Assembly: GCF_001666755.1 (NCBI RefSeq)
Contig: NZ_LZJC01000083.1
Span: forward strand, 1 to 64,000
Reading direction: 5' to 3'
Length of the DNA stretch: 64,000 bases
DNA from: Mycobacterium sp. E1214
GTDB lineage: Bacteria; Actinomycetota; Actinomycetes; Mycobacteriales; Mycobacteriaceae
Under the pieces are notes generated by a model that made no database searches, was not told the origin of the DNA, and saw only the letters and a program-made list of their open reading frames with translations. This document shows positions 19,042 to 25,920 of this stretch, piece by piece (the first letter of the stretch is position 1; each line of letters opens with the position of its first letter). Made by a program: the position numbers and the translations under genes.

Positions 19042-19563
19042 CGTAGCGCGGCGCGGTCGCCAGCCGACACCAGCCGCGCCTGCCGGGAATAGTTGTGGCG
19101 ACAGTCAGTTCCGTCCGCACTGGGTCGTTGGCCGTCCGCAGCGATCCGTCGAAGAAAGCGCCGGTCACAATGCCGTCGACGTTGTCGACGCAAACTCGAG
19201 CCCTTGCCGAAGGCGAGGTGGTCATCACGGTTGTTGGCCACCAGGACCGAGCCGGCCCGTGCTTGGGCCACCTTCGTGGCGCCCGTCGAGCTCGGCGACG
19301 GGTCCACCGGAATTGTTGGGTTTGGCGACTATGGGCTCGGGGTTGTGCGTCGGCGGCACCGGCTCAGAAGCTGCACACCGAGTCACGGCACGTCTGATTC
19401 GCGGCCAAAAGCGCCGAGCGAGAAGCGGATTGGGCGGATCGCCGATTATCCGAGCCACCAGGTCCGCATCGGAGAGCTGGGGATGATGTGCGAGCCGGCA
19501 TGGCCGGTCCCGCCGGTAACGAAAACGCGCATGAGACTTCCCTTTTCGAGGTTGGTGTGTTGG
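19042..19563. other. Decayed intergenic region with gene remnants
   Basis: 522 bases with no intact gene. The minus strand carries protein-like fragments in shifting frames: around 19180-19300 a segment including AGSVLVANNRDDHLAFGKG, and around 19090-19200, in another frame, VDGIVTGAFFDGSLRTAND. The switch of frame is what a frameshifted gene would give. I cannot name the parent families. The epimerase start fragment at 19446-19532 is listed separately. Confidence 0.5.
19446..19532 (-). pseudogene. 5' remnant of an NAD(P)-dependent epimerase/SDR gene
   Basis: From ATG 19532 the first 18 codons give MRVFVTGGTGHAGSHIIP, a textbook start of an extended SDR/NAD-epimerase with its GxxGxxG nucleotide motif. 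A ribosome-like aaaaggga lies upstream. After Pro18 the similarity stops, and the frame ends 10 residues later at a TAA (19446). Only the dinucleotide-binding strand and turn remain, so the product cannot be functional. Confidence 0.7.
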
Positions 19564-20196
19564 TCAGTCGAGGACGGTGACGCCCAGCGCAAAACTGCTG
19601 TCTCGCAGGGCGTGATTCAACAGACTTATTTCCAGCAGGCCCGCGTACTCGAGCGCCCGCGCCAGGGGCAGCGGGCCGGCGTCCAGCGGGCGCAGGCCAA
19701 GGCTTTCGACGAAGGCCGACACCCTCGTCTTCGCCTGCGCGTCATCACCTGCGAGGAACACGTCCAGGGAGCGGCCGTCGGCCATGCCAGCGGTCAGAAC
19801 GTTGCCGAATACGGTGTTGAAGGCCTTGATGACGTGCGCGCCGGCGGGGGCGGCCTTCGCGATTTGCTGCGCGGCGGAACTGCCCTCGGGGGTGACGAGG
19901 CCCGTCATGTCGGCAGAGACGGGGTTGGTGATGTCGACGATGACCTTGCCGCTCAGGGCATCCCCGTACTCGCCGATCACGTCGACGGCGCTGGCATAAG
20001 GCACGGCGAGGATGACGATGTCCCCTACCGGGGCGGCTCCGGCGGTGCCGACGGTGGCGCCGTCGAGCCCGGCCGCCATCTTGTTCGCCTTCGTCGAGTC
20101 GCGGCCGATGATCTCCACGGCGTTGCCGCCGGCAACCGCGCGTTCGGCCAAGGCGCGGGCCATGTCGCCCGTGCCGATGATGCTGATGCTGCTCAC
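19564..20196 (-). CDS. NADPH-dependent F420 reductase-like (NAD(P)-binding) oxidoreductase
   Basis: 210 residues from GTG 20196, which has a strong aaaggagg site upstream. It opens with the Rossmann motif SIIGTGDMARALAERA, followed by EIIGRDSTKA for the NADP 2'-phosphate, VILAVPYASAVDVI, and VDITNPV. This architecture belongs to the F420H2:NADP oxidoreductase / NADP-binding family. HVIKAFNTVFGNVL matches the family block before the dimerisation helices. Divergent from a MarR regulator with a shared inverted operator. Whether it uses F420 is not shown by sequence alone. Confidence 0.82.
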   Translation of the reverse strand: MSSISIIGTGDMARALAERAVAGGNAVEIIGRDSTKANKMAAGLDGATVGTAGAAPVGDIVILAVPYASAVDVIGEYGDALSGKVIVDITNPVSADMTGLVTPEGSSAAQQIAKAAPAGAHVIKAFNTVFGNVLTAGMADGRSLDVFLAGDDAQAKTRVSAFVESLGLRPLDAGPLPLARALEYAGLLEISLLNHALRDSSFALGVTVLD

Positions 20197-20225
20197 GCGT
20201 CCTCCTTTGGTTGATAACCCAGTAT

Positions 20226-20265
20226 GTTGATGTCTCAACCATAACCATTGGATGAGACGTCAACC
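20226..20265. promoter_or_regulatory. Inverted-repeat operator between the reductase and the second MarR gene
   Basis: gttgatgtctcaacc (20226-20240) is followed 9 bases later by ggatgagacgtcaacc (20250-20265), its near reverse complement. Each half also has internal dyad character. It lies 29 bases upstream of the reductase GTG and 22 bases upstream of the marR ATG, the position expected for an autoregulated divergent MarR operator. Confidence 0.75.
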
Positions 20266-20287
20266 AAGCGCGGTAAGGTGACCGCTG

Positions 20288-20755
20288 ATGGAACCGAAGT
20301 GGCTGAATCCCGACGAAGACCGCGCGTGGCGTGCGTTCGTGTTCGCGCAACGACAGCTCGTCACGCGCCTCAATCGGAGCCTGCAGGAGATGGGCCTGTC
20401 CGGCCCCGACTACGACGTCCTCGTCGTGCTGTCGGCGGTGGCCGGGAACCGCATGCGCGCCCGCGATCTTTCCCTCGCGCTGGATTGGGAGAAGAGCCGC
20501 CTGTCGCACCAGCTGCGGCGCATGCAACAGGACGGGCTGATCAGCCGGGAGCTTAATCCCGACGACGCCCGCAGCACCGTCGTTGCGCTACTGCCGGCCG
20601 GACGCGCCGCCATCGAAAGGGCCGCACCACGGCACGTCGAGGACGTCCGCCGGCATTTCATCGACCTGTTCACACCGGCCGAGCTCGCCACCATCGCCAC
20701 CCTCAACGAACGAATCATGCGCCACCTGGCCACGCCCGACGGCCAAGCCGTCTGA
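20288..20755 (+). CDS. MarR family transcriptional regulator (second)
   Basis: 155 residues. MarR fold: N-terminal dimer helix WRAFVFAQRQLVTRLNRSLQ, helix-turn-helix MRARDLSLALDWEKSRLSHQ, wing with LNPDDARSTVVALLPAGR, and a C-terminal dimerisation helix (ELATIATLNERIMRHL). No cysteine is present, so thiol-based sensing is unlikely. It is divergent from the NADP-dependent reductase. It closely resembles actinobacterial MarR proteins that regulate NAD(P)-binding reductases; the ligand is unknown. Confidence 0.88.
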   Translation: MEPKWLNPDEDRAWRAFVFAQRQLVTRLNRSLQEMGLSGPDYDVLVVLSAVAGNRMRARDLSLALDWEKSRLSHQLRRMQQDGLISRELNPDDARSTVVALLPAGRAAIERAAPRHVEDVRRHFIDLFTPAELATIATLNERIMRHLATPDGQAV

Positions 20756-20919
20756 TGCCTGGCCGCCGTTCGGCAGTCCGAATGAGCGCCCGAGGCAGGC
20801 TTGACAACCGCGGGTCCCGGCGGGAGCCATGGGGGTTCGAAAGACCGCTGAGGAAGCTACTGCGGACGCTAGCTTCTGTTGTATCCGTTCGCGGGAGGGG
20901 CGGCACTGCGGGTTCGGCA

Positions 20920-22005
20920 TCACGCGGCCCTGTCACGGGTGGCGGAGAATCGCCCCCTCAAGGCCAGCGAAACGTAGACCAGGGCTACCAGGACCGGGAC
21001 TTCGATAAGGGGGCCGACGACACCGGCAAGCGCCTGTCCCGAGGTGGCCCCGTACGTCGCGATGCATACCGCGATGGCCAATTCGAAATTGTTGCCCGCA
21101 GCCGTGAACGCCAACGTGGCGGTGCGTTGATATCCGAGGCCGATAGCTACTCCCAGCAGGTACCCGCCACCCCACATGATGGCGAAGTAGGCCAACAACG
21201 GGATCGCGATGCGAAGTACGTCGAGTGGCCGGCTGGTGATCTGGTGTCCTTGCAACGCAAAGAGAATGACGATGGTGAACAGCAGCCCGTAGAGCGCCCA
21301 TGGTCCGATTCTGAGGAGGAACGAGGACTCGTACCAGTCGCGTCCTTTGGTGTTCTCGCCGAAGCGTCGAGTGAGGTATCCGGCCGATAGGGGGATGCCG
21401 AGGAAGACGAGGGCGGATTTGGCGACCTGCCAGGGCGAGGCGCTGATGGTGCTTTGCGGCAGGCCAAGCCAGCCAGGTAACACCGAGAGGTAGAACCAGC
21501 CGAGGACGCCGAACATGATGACCTGGAACAGTGAATTCAGCGCGACGAGCACGGCGGCGGCTTCTCGGTCGCCACAGGCAAGGTCGTTCCACATGATCAC
21601 CATCGCGATGCAGCGCGCCAAGCCCACGATGATTAGACCGGTGCGGTAGTCCGGGAGATCTGGCAGCAGCAGCCACGCCAACGTAAACATCAGCGCGGGG
21701 CCGACGAGCCAGTTGAGGATGAGTGAGCTTGCGAGCAGTCTGCGGTCGCCGGTCACGGTGCTCAGCCTGCCGTAACGGACCTTGGCGAGAACCGGGTACA
21801 TCATCACCAATAGGCCGATGGCGATGGGCAGCGAGATACCGTCAATCTGAACGTGATTCAGGGCGGTGTTGAGTCCTGGGATGAGTCTTCCGAGCAGTAG
21901 ACCGGTAGCCATCGCAAGGCCAATCCACACCGGCAGGAGTTGATCGAGCCGCGATAGCTTCTCCGCGACCGCAGGCGGCGTCTCTCGTTCTGTTCGCTGG
22001 CTCAC
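20920..22005 (-). CDS. acr3: Arsenite efflux transporter, ACR3 family
   Basis: Exports arsenite/antimonite by proton antiport. 361 residues with ten predicted membrane helices. The invariant cysteine in helix 4 is Cys132 in GLARCIAMVIMWNDLACGD, and the second conserved region AAGNNFELAIAV is in helix 9. The ATG overlaps the cadI stop by four bases (ATGA), so the two are translationally coupled. Equivalent to the transporter named arsC (Rv2643) in M. tuberculosis, where the neighbours are also cadI and arsR. No arsenate reductase is present in this cluster. Confidence 0.93.
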   Translation of the reverse strand: MSQRTERETPPAVAEKLSRLDQLLPVWIGLAMATGLLLGRLIPGLNTALNHVQIDGISLPIAIGLLVMMYPVLAKVRYGRLSTVTGDRRLLASSLILNWLVGPALMFTLAWLLLPDLPDYRTGLIIVGLARCIAMVIMWNDLACGDREAAAVLVALNSLFQVIMFGVLGWFYLSVLPGWLGLPQSTISASPWQVAKSALVFLGIPLSAGYLTRRFGENTKGRDWYESSFLLRIGPWALYGLLFTIVILFALQGHQITSRPLDVLRIAIPLLAYFAIMWGGGYLLGVAIGLGYQRTATLAFTAAGNNFELAIAVCIATYGATSGQALAGVVGPLIEVPVLVALVYVSLALRGRFSATRDRAA

Positions 22006-22466
22006 GATTCGTCTGTTGCGTGGTCGCTGGTTAATGCGGTGCAGCAGGCGCTGATGGTGCCAGGCCCGTTGGCAAGTGCGGTGGAGTCAGTGCCGAACGA
22101 CTCGGAGTCAGTGAGGACGGTGTACACCTCCCACTTCTCGCCCGCGGGTCCGGTCACCCATACCTTGTCCTGGGCGGCAAAGCAGCAGGTTGTTTCAAGT
22201 TCCTCTTCGGTGAAGAGGCCTTCGTCGGTCAGGCGGGCGATCTCGGAGTGCACGGCATCGCTGGACTCCACCTCGATGCCGAGATGGTTGAGACTCCCAC
22301 CGTGGCCAGGGTTTTCGATGAGGACGAGCTTCAAGGGCGGTTCGGTGACCGCGAAGTTCGCGTAGCCCGGTTTGATTTTGGCGGGGGCGGCATTGAACAG
22401 CTTGGAGTAGAACGCGATGGCCTCGTCAAGGTCGTCCACGTTGAGTGCGAGTTGGGTGCGGGACAT
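22002..22466 (-). CDS. cadI: CadI/ArsI-like glyoxalase-fold protein
   Basis: 154 residues. It is a vicinal-oxygen-chelate protein closely related to cadmium-induced CadI (Rv2641) and to ArsI C-As lyases. Metal and thiol positions: a QLALNV strand at the N-terminus, His61 (LNHLGIEV), vicinal Cys94-Cys95 (ETTCCFAAQ), and a VTGPAGEKWEVY strand carrying the metal Glu. An extra C-terminal Cys-Cys pair (ISACCTAL) follows. ArsI enzymes cleave trivalent methylarsenicals; the CadI role is less clear. First gene of the minus-strand ars operon, controlled from the arsR intergenic region. Confidence 0.9.
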   Translation of the reverse strand: MSRTQLALNVDDLDEAIAFYSKLFNAAPAKIKPGYANFAVTEPPLKLVLIENPGHGGSLNHLGIEVESSDAVHSEIARLTDEGLFTEEELETTCCFAAQDKVWVTGPAGEKWEVYTVLTDSESFGTDSTALANGPGTISACCTALTSDHATDES

Positions 22467-22516
22467 GACGGGTTCCCCTTACCTCTGTGGCTTATGTCGA
22501 ACTACCGACTACGCCG

Positions 22517-22558
22517 ATCCTGCCACCTCTTCGATATAAGTCAACCTTGTGGCAGGAT
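22517..22558. promoter_or_regulatory. Inverted repeat, candidate ArsR operator
   Basis: atcctgccac (22517-22526) and gtggcaggat (22549-22558) form a perfect 10-base inverted repeat with a 22-base AT-richer centre that contains tcgatataagtcaac. It sits directly before the arsR ATG and 50 bases before the divergent cadI start, so a bound ArsR dimer would cover the arsR promoter region. Confidence 0.65.
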
Positions 22559-22564
22559 GGCGAC

Positions 22565-22924
22565 ATGCCCAAGACGTTGCCGGCGGTGGATATGTCCGCG
22601 CCCGTGTGCTGTTCACCGGTCGCCGCCGGTCCGGTCGACGACGAAGCGGCCTTGGCGATTGCGTTGCGCCTCAAGGCGTTAGCAGACCCGGTGCGGGTCA
22701 AGTTGGTGTCGCTGTTGTTCAGTTCGGAGGCGGGTGAGGTTTGTAGTTGCGATCTCGCATCGGCGGTGGAACTGAGCGAATCGACAGTGAGCCATCACCT
22801 GTCCCAACTACGCCGTGCAGGTTTGGTCGAGTCCGAACGTCGCGGGATGAATGTGTATCACCGACCCCGCCGCGACGCACTCGTCGCGCTGTGCACCGTG
22901 CTCGATCCGAACTGCTGTCGCTAG
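22565..22924 (+). CDS. arsR: Arsenic-responsive ArsR repressor
   Basis: 119 residues from the ATG at 22565. Winged helix: LKALADPVRVKLVSLL, then recognition helix LSESTVSHHLSQLRRAGL. Candidate As(III) ligands are Cys60-x-Cys62 (EVCSCDL), the N-terminal Cys15-Cys16 and the C-terminal Cys117-Cys118. The vicinal pairs are typical of actinobacterial ArsR (Rv2642-like) rather than the E. coli CxCxxC site. It is divergent from cadI-acr3, which it presumably represses along with itself. Convergent with csoR, with 11 bases between the stops. Confidence 0.92.
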   Translation: MPKTLPAVDMSAPVCCSPVAAGPVDDEAALAIALRLKALADPVRVKLVSLLFSSEAGEVCSCDLASAVELSESTVSHHLSQLRRAGLVESERRGMNVYHRPRRDALVALCTVLDPNCCR

Positions 22925-22935
22925 CCGCGACGGAG

Positions 22936-23268
22936 CTACGTCCGAGCCCTAGCGTCCGCCGTCGTGCGGTTCATGCACGCGTCGGGCCCAGTCAGGGCAG
23001 GACTGAACTTGAGCGCATCGACCAGCTCTGCGATCGCCTGCTGGCCCTGACCAGTTACGACAGCTTCCGAGAAGCAGGTTTCCAGGTGGTTGTGCAACAT
23101 CACCCTGTTGGTGCGCTCCAATGCTGACTGCACCGCGGAAATCTGCTTCATCACGTCCACGCAGTACGCGTCGGATTCCAGCATCCTGATGATCCCGTCG
23201 AGATGGCCCCGCGCAGTTTTGAGCCGACCCAGTGCAGCCTGCTTCTTGGCGGTCAACTCCTCCGACAT
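22936..23268 (-). CDS. csoR: CsoR-family copper-sensing repressor
   Basis: 110 residues. All-alpha DUF156/CsoR fold with the Cu(I) triad Cys36, His61, Cys65 (a YCVDVMKQ helix and NHLETC), at the same numbers as M. tuberculosis CsoR. Start ATG 23268; the ATG one codon upstream (23271) is also possible, and AAGGAG precedes both. It is divergent from a small Met-rich membrane protein, with a GC-rich inverted repeat between them. Copper binding should release the operator. The true csoR locus of M. tuberculosis (Rv0967-Rv0970) is missing from its usual place later in this window, so this is either a relocated csoR or a RicR-like paralogue. Confidence 0.9.
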   Translation of the reverse strand: MSEELTAKKQAALGRLKTARGHLDGIIRMLESDAYCVDVMKQISAVQSALERTNRVMLHNHLETCFSEAVVTGQGQQAIAELVDALKFSPALTGPDACMNRTTADARART

Positions 23269-23328
23269 CATCGTCTCCTTCCAGCGGCCTCCCAGCCGCC
23301 CCGGCATCGCGGTAAGCCATCGCCTACG

Positions 23329-23356
23329 CTACCCCACCCCACCCCCGGTGGGGTAG
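23329..23356. promoter_or_regulatory. CsoR/RicR-type operator
   Basis: ctaccccacc (23329-23338) and ggtggggtag (23347-23356) form a perfect 10-base inverted repeat around 8 bases. GC-rich tracts with G/C blocks flanked by TA are the known form of CsoR-family operators. Placed between csoR and the copper-peptide gene, it can control both. Confidence 0.8.
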
Positions 23357-23394
23357 CATGGCCGCGTCTTATCCCGATACGAGAGGCCTTAGTC

Positions 23395-23712
23395 ATGGCA
23401 GATACGACGGATGTCGCGCAACCAACCGACGACTCGGTCACCCCACCATCAGCCAAGCCCAATTACCAGTCGAGCCGCCTGAACCGGGCCGTGGCGTGGG
23501 TCGGCGTCGTCGCTGGCGGATTGTTCATCGTCGCCGCGATCTTTCTCTCGGGCTTCTTCCTCGATTGGAGCGAGCACGCGCATATGCAGATGGGAATGGG
23601 GCGTATGCCTGCGGCTCACGCAGCGAAGGACTGCTGTGCCGACATGAAACCGGGTGAGATGAACCCAGGAGCAATGGGACCCAACACGATGGATCCGAAG
23701 TCAGGGCGCTAA
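23395..23712 (+). CDS. Small membrane-anchored Met/His/Cys-rich protein, probable copper binder
   Basis: 105 residues. A polar N-terminus of about 30 residues, one membrane helix (about 32-55, VAWVGVVAGGLFIVAAIFLSG), then a 50-residue tail rich in soft-metal ligands: His61, His63, Met64, Met66, Met68, Met71, His75, Cys80-Cys81, Met84, Met89, Met94 and Met99. The regular Met-spacing and vicinal cysteines are typical of Cu(I) binding. Divergent CsoR and the shared operator support induction by copper. The membrane-plus-tail layout suggests capture of copper outside the membrane or hand-over to a pump. I do not recognise a named family. Confidence 0.75.
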   Translation: MADTTDVAQPTDDSVTPPSAKPNYQSSRLNRAVAWVGVVAGGLFIVAAIFLSGFFLDWSEHAHMQMGMGRMPAAHAAKDCCADMKPGEMNPGAMGPNTMDPKSGR

Positions 23713-23888
23713 GGCGCGAACGGGCGGCAGCGGTAGTCGGAAACGGCACTCCCGCCGGATCCGACCCCACCGCACAACAGTTAGTCCACGTGTTCGGCTG
23801 CGGACCGGCTTGGATGCGGCGATCGAACCTCTTGCGGACCGCGCAGCTTCCGTGTAGCTCAACTGAGCCCTGACCTGGTCAAACTGTG

Positions 23889-23961
23889 TGGAGCTAAGGG
23901 GATTCGAACCCCTGACCTACTCGATGCGAACGAGTCGCGCTACCAACTGCGCCATAGCCCC
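23889..23961 (-). tRNA. tRNA-Ala (anticodon CGC)
   Basis: 73-base cloverleaf on the minus strand. Acceptor arm ggggcta / tagctcc (one G-U pair), anticodon stem actcg / cgagt around loop ttcgcat giving anticodon CGC, and T arm around ggttcgaat. Discriminator base is A; the CCA end is not fully encoded. It reads codon GCG, a frequent alanine codon in this GC-rich genome. It marks the right-hand edge of the accessory block. Confidence 0.95.
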
Positions 23962-24011
23962 TGATCGCTAGCAGGCTACCAGTCGAGCCGCCCAGCGCCG
24001 AAACCCGAGCC

Positions 24012-25043
24012 CTATTCGCCGACGGCGCGGGGCAGGTCCCGCGGCCAGCCGTAGTTGCGCATCGCCATGGCGTACTCCAGGTGCTCGAAGACGGGGTCTT
24101 CGTCGTCGATCTCCAGCACCACCGCGCCCGGGCGTCGCAGCCGCGACGGGACCACGTCGTAGTCGCGGTCGTGCGCGTTGTGCACGCCGAGCCGCGCGCG
24201 GGCCACCCGCTGCGCGCGGCGGCGCCGCACCTTTTCCTCGATGCGGGTCTGCCGCCGCAGGTAGCCCAGGTAGAGCAGCGTGACGACGGTGGCGGTGCCG
24301 CACAGCCACCATGCGGCCGGGGACACCTTGAACGCCGCGGTGGCCGAACCGACCAGCACGACGGCCATCGCCATCAGCACCTTCTTGCGGAAGGCGTACT
24401 TGCGGGCGCTCACCGCGGCGGCGGTCTTGGTGTCGAACCGGCGGCGCCGCGAGGCGTTGCGCGGAATCGGCGCCGGCGCCTCCTCGTCGGCCTCGTCGCC
24501 GTCGGCCTCGGGCTCCAGCCCGGACGAGTCCTCGATGTATTCGTAGGTGTCGTCGGTCTCGTCAGCGGTGCGGGCGACTTCGTCGGTGTCGGCCTCGTCG
24601 TCGTCGGCGTCGTCGGCGTGCTCGTCGGCGTCCTGGACGGCGCTGACCCCGGCGGGCAAAGCCTGGGAGTCCTCGACGACGTCGACGTCGAGATAGTCCG
24701 GTTCGGCCTGCTCGGGCACCGCCATGCGCATCACGACGGGGCGCCGGCGGCGCAGGTCGTCGGTGTCGGCGTCGTCGTCCCCGTCGGCGGCCTCGCGGTC
24801 CTCGTGGTCTTCGGCGTCGGTCTCGACCGGCGGTTGCCAGTGCGGGTCGCTGCGGTGCCCCGCGGCCGGTCCGCTGCGCTTGATCAGCCGGGAATTCGCC
24901 CCGCCGTTGAGCACCCGGGTGGCCAGCGCCACGTCGCTGGTGCGCCGCACGGCGTCGCGCTTGCTGACCAGCATGGGCACCAACACGAACAGCCACAGCA
25001 CCACGAGCGAGATCCACAACAGTGACTGCGGGATGCTTGGCAT
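24012..25043 (-). CDS. sepX: Divisome membrane protein SepX/GlpR
   Basis: 343 residues, homologue of Rv0996. One membrane segment at the N-terminus (LLWISLVVLWLFVLVPMLV, about 8-26), a long acidic and probably disordered middle (about 70-200, rich in Asp/Glu), then two closely spaced hydrophobic segments (about 220-262) and a basic C-terminal region. In actinobacteria, SepX/GlpR sits at the septum; in corynebacteria it is the membrane receptor of the gephyrin-like protein Glp. The Glp/MoeA-like gene is two genes upstream on the same strand here. Start ATG 25043. Confidence 0.88.
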   Translation of the reverse strand: MPSIPQSLLWISLVVLWLFVLVPMLVSKRDAVRRTSDVALATRVLNGGANSRLIKRSGPAAGHRSDPHWQPPVETDAEDHEDREAADGDDDADTDDLRRRRPVVMRMAVPEQAEPDYLDVDVVEDSQALPAGVSAVQDADEHADDADDDEADTDEVARTADETDDTYEYIEDSSGLEPEADGDEADEEAPAPIPRNASRRRRFDTKTAAAVSARKYAFRKKVLMAMAVVLVGSATAAFKVSPAAWWLCGTATVVTLLYLGYLRRQTRIEEKVRRRRAQRVARARLGVHNAHDRDYDVVPSRLRRPGAVVLEIDDEDPVFEHLEYAMAMRNYGWPRDLPRAVGE

Positions 25044-25244
25044 AACGACCTGCTCTCTTCGGTTCCGCTCCCCGCGAGGCCGGTTGGTGGCCAGCGCGGC
25101 CGGGTCGTAACGACCAGATCAATTACACACCTGTAATTTCGCTCTCACAAGCACCACAAGCCACTCGTGTCGCGCTAGCCACAACCGCAGGTGCGCAGGC
25201 GTGTCGCCGCCGGCGTCGGCGGCCCGACCAGGGAAGCGGCCGGT

Positions 25245-25898
25245 TTAGGCCCAGGCGGCGTGACCCGACCGGACCAGCGCCGAAGCGACCGACCCGCTGA
25301 CCTCCTCGGCCGTGATGGCCATCAAGAGGTGGTCGCGCCAGGCCCGGTCGACCTCGAGGTAGCGCTGCAGCAGGCCTTCCTGCCGAAACCCGACCTTGCC
25401 CAGCACCGCGCGGCTGGCGACGTTCTCCGGGCGCACGGTGGCCTCCACCCGGTGCAGCATCACCGGCCCGAAGCAGTGATCCAGGCCGAGCGCCAGCGCC
25501 GCGGTGGCCACGCCGCCGCCGGTGGCCACCCGGGGCACCCAGTACCCGATCCATGCCGAGCGCAGCGCGCCGTGAGTGACGTTGCCGATGGTGAGCTGGC
25601 CGCAGAAGTGCCCGTTGAGCTCGATGACATAAGGCAACATGCGCCCCTGGCGGGCCTCGGCGCGCAGGCCGGAACACAGGGCCGGCCAGGCGGCCACGGT
25701 GTGCCGGACGGTCCAATCGCTGTCCGCGCTGGGCTCCCACGGCTCGAGATGGGCGCGGTCGGCCAGCCGGATGCGGCTCCACTGGGCGCCGTCGCGCATC
25801 CGCACCGCGCGCAGCCGCACGACGCCCGCGGGGACGCGCAGCGGCCCGACGCTCGACGGCCACCCCGGATGACGGGAAGTGTTGCGCAACAGGTTCAC
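25245..25898 (-). CDS. rimJ: GNAT N-acetyltransferase, RimJ-like
   Basis: 217 residues from GTG 25898; homologue of Rv0995. Acetyl-CoA motif GGGVATAALALGLDHCF and a VEATVRPENVASRAVLGKVGF block place it in the RimJ/RimL acetyltransferase group. LEVDRAWRDHLLMAIT closes the domain. RimJ acetylates the N-terminus of ribosomal protein S5 in E. coli, but substrates in mycobacteria are not established. It lies 22 bases downstream of the MoeA-like gene, so the two are probably co-transcribed with sepX following about 200 bases later. Confidence 0.88.
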   Translation of the reverse strand: MNLLRNTSRHPGWPSSVGPLRVPAGVVRLRAVRMRDGAQWSRIRLADRAHLEPWEPSADSDWTVRHTVAAWPALCSGLRAEARQGRMLPYVIELNGHFCGQLTIGNVTHGALRSAWIGYWVPRVATGGGVATAALALGLDHCFGPVMLHRVEATVRPENVASRAVLGKVGFRQEGLLQRYLEVDRAWRDHLLMAITAEEVSGSVASALVRSGHAAWA

Positions 25899-25920
25899 GG
25901 TCGGACGCAGTCGGTTCGGC

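Noticed and set aside
19093..20214. Plus-strand frame of about 370 codons
   Set aside because: Mostly antisense to the NADP-binding reductase; the first part spans decayed DNA. No credible protein motif.
23889..23961. Phage attachment site at the tRNA-Ala 3' end
   Set aside because: No direct repeat of the tRNA end and no integrase were seen; noted only as a possible island boundary.
24081..25025. Plus-strand frame antisense to sepX
   Set aside because: Val/Gly/Arg-rich shadow of the acidic sepX region; no similarity or start signal.
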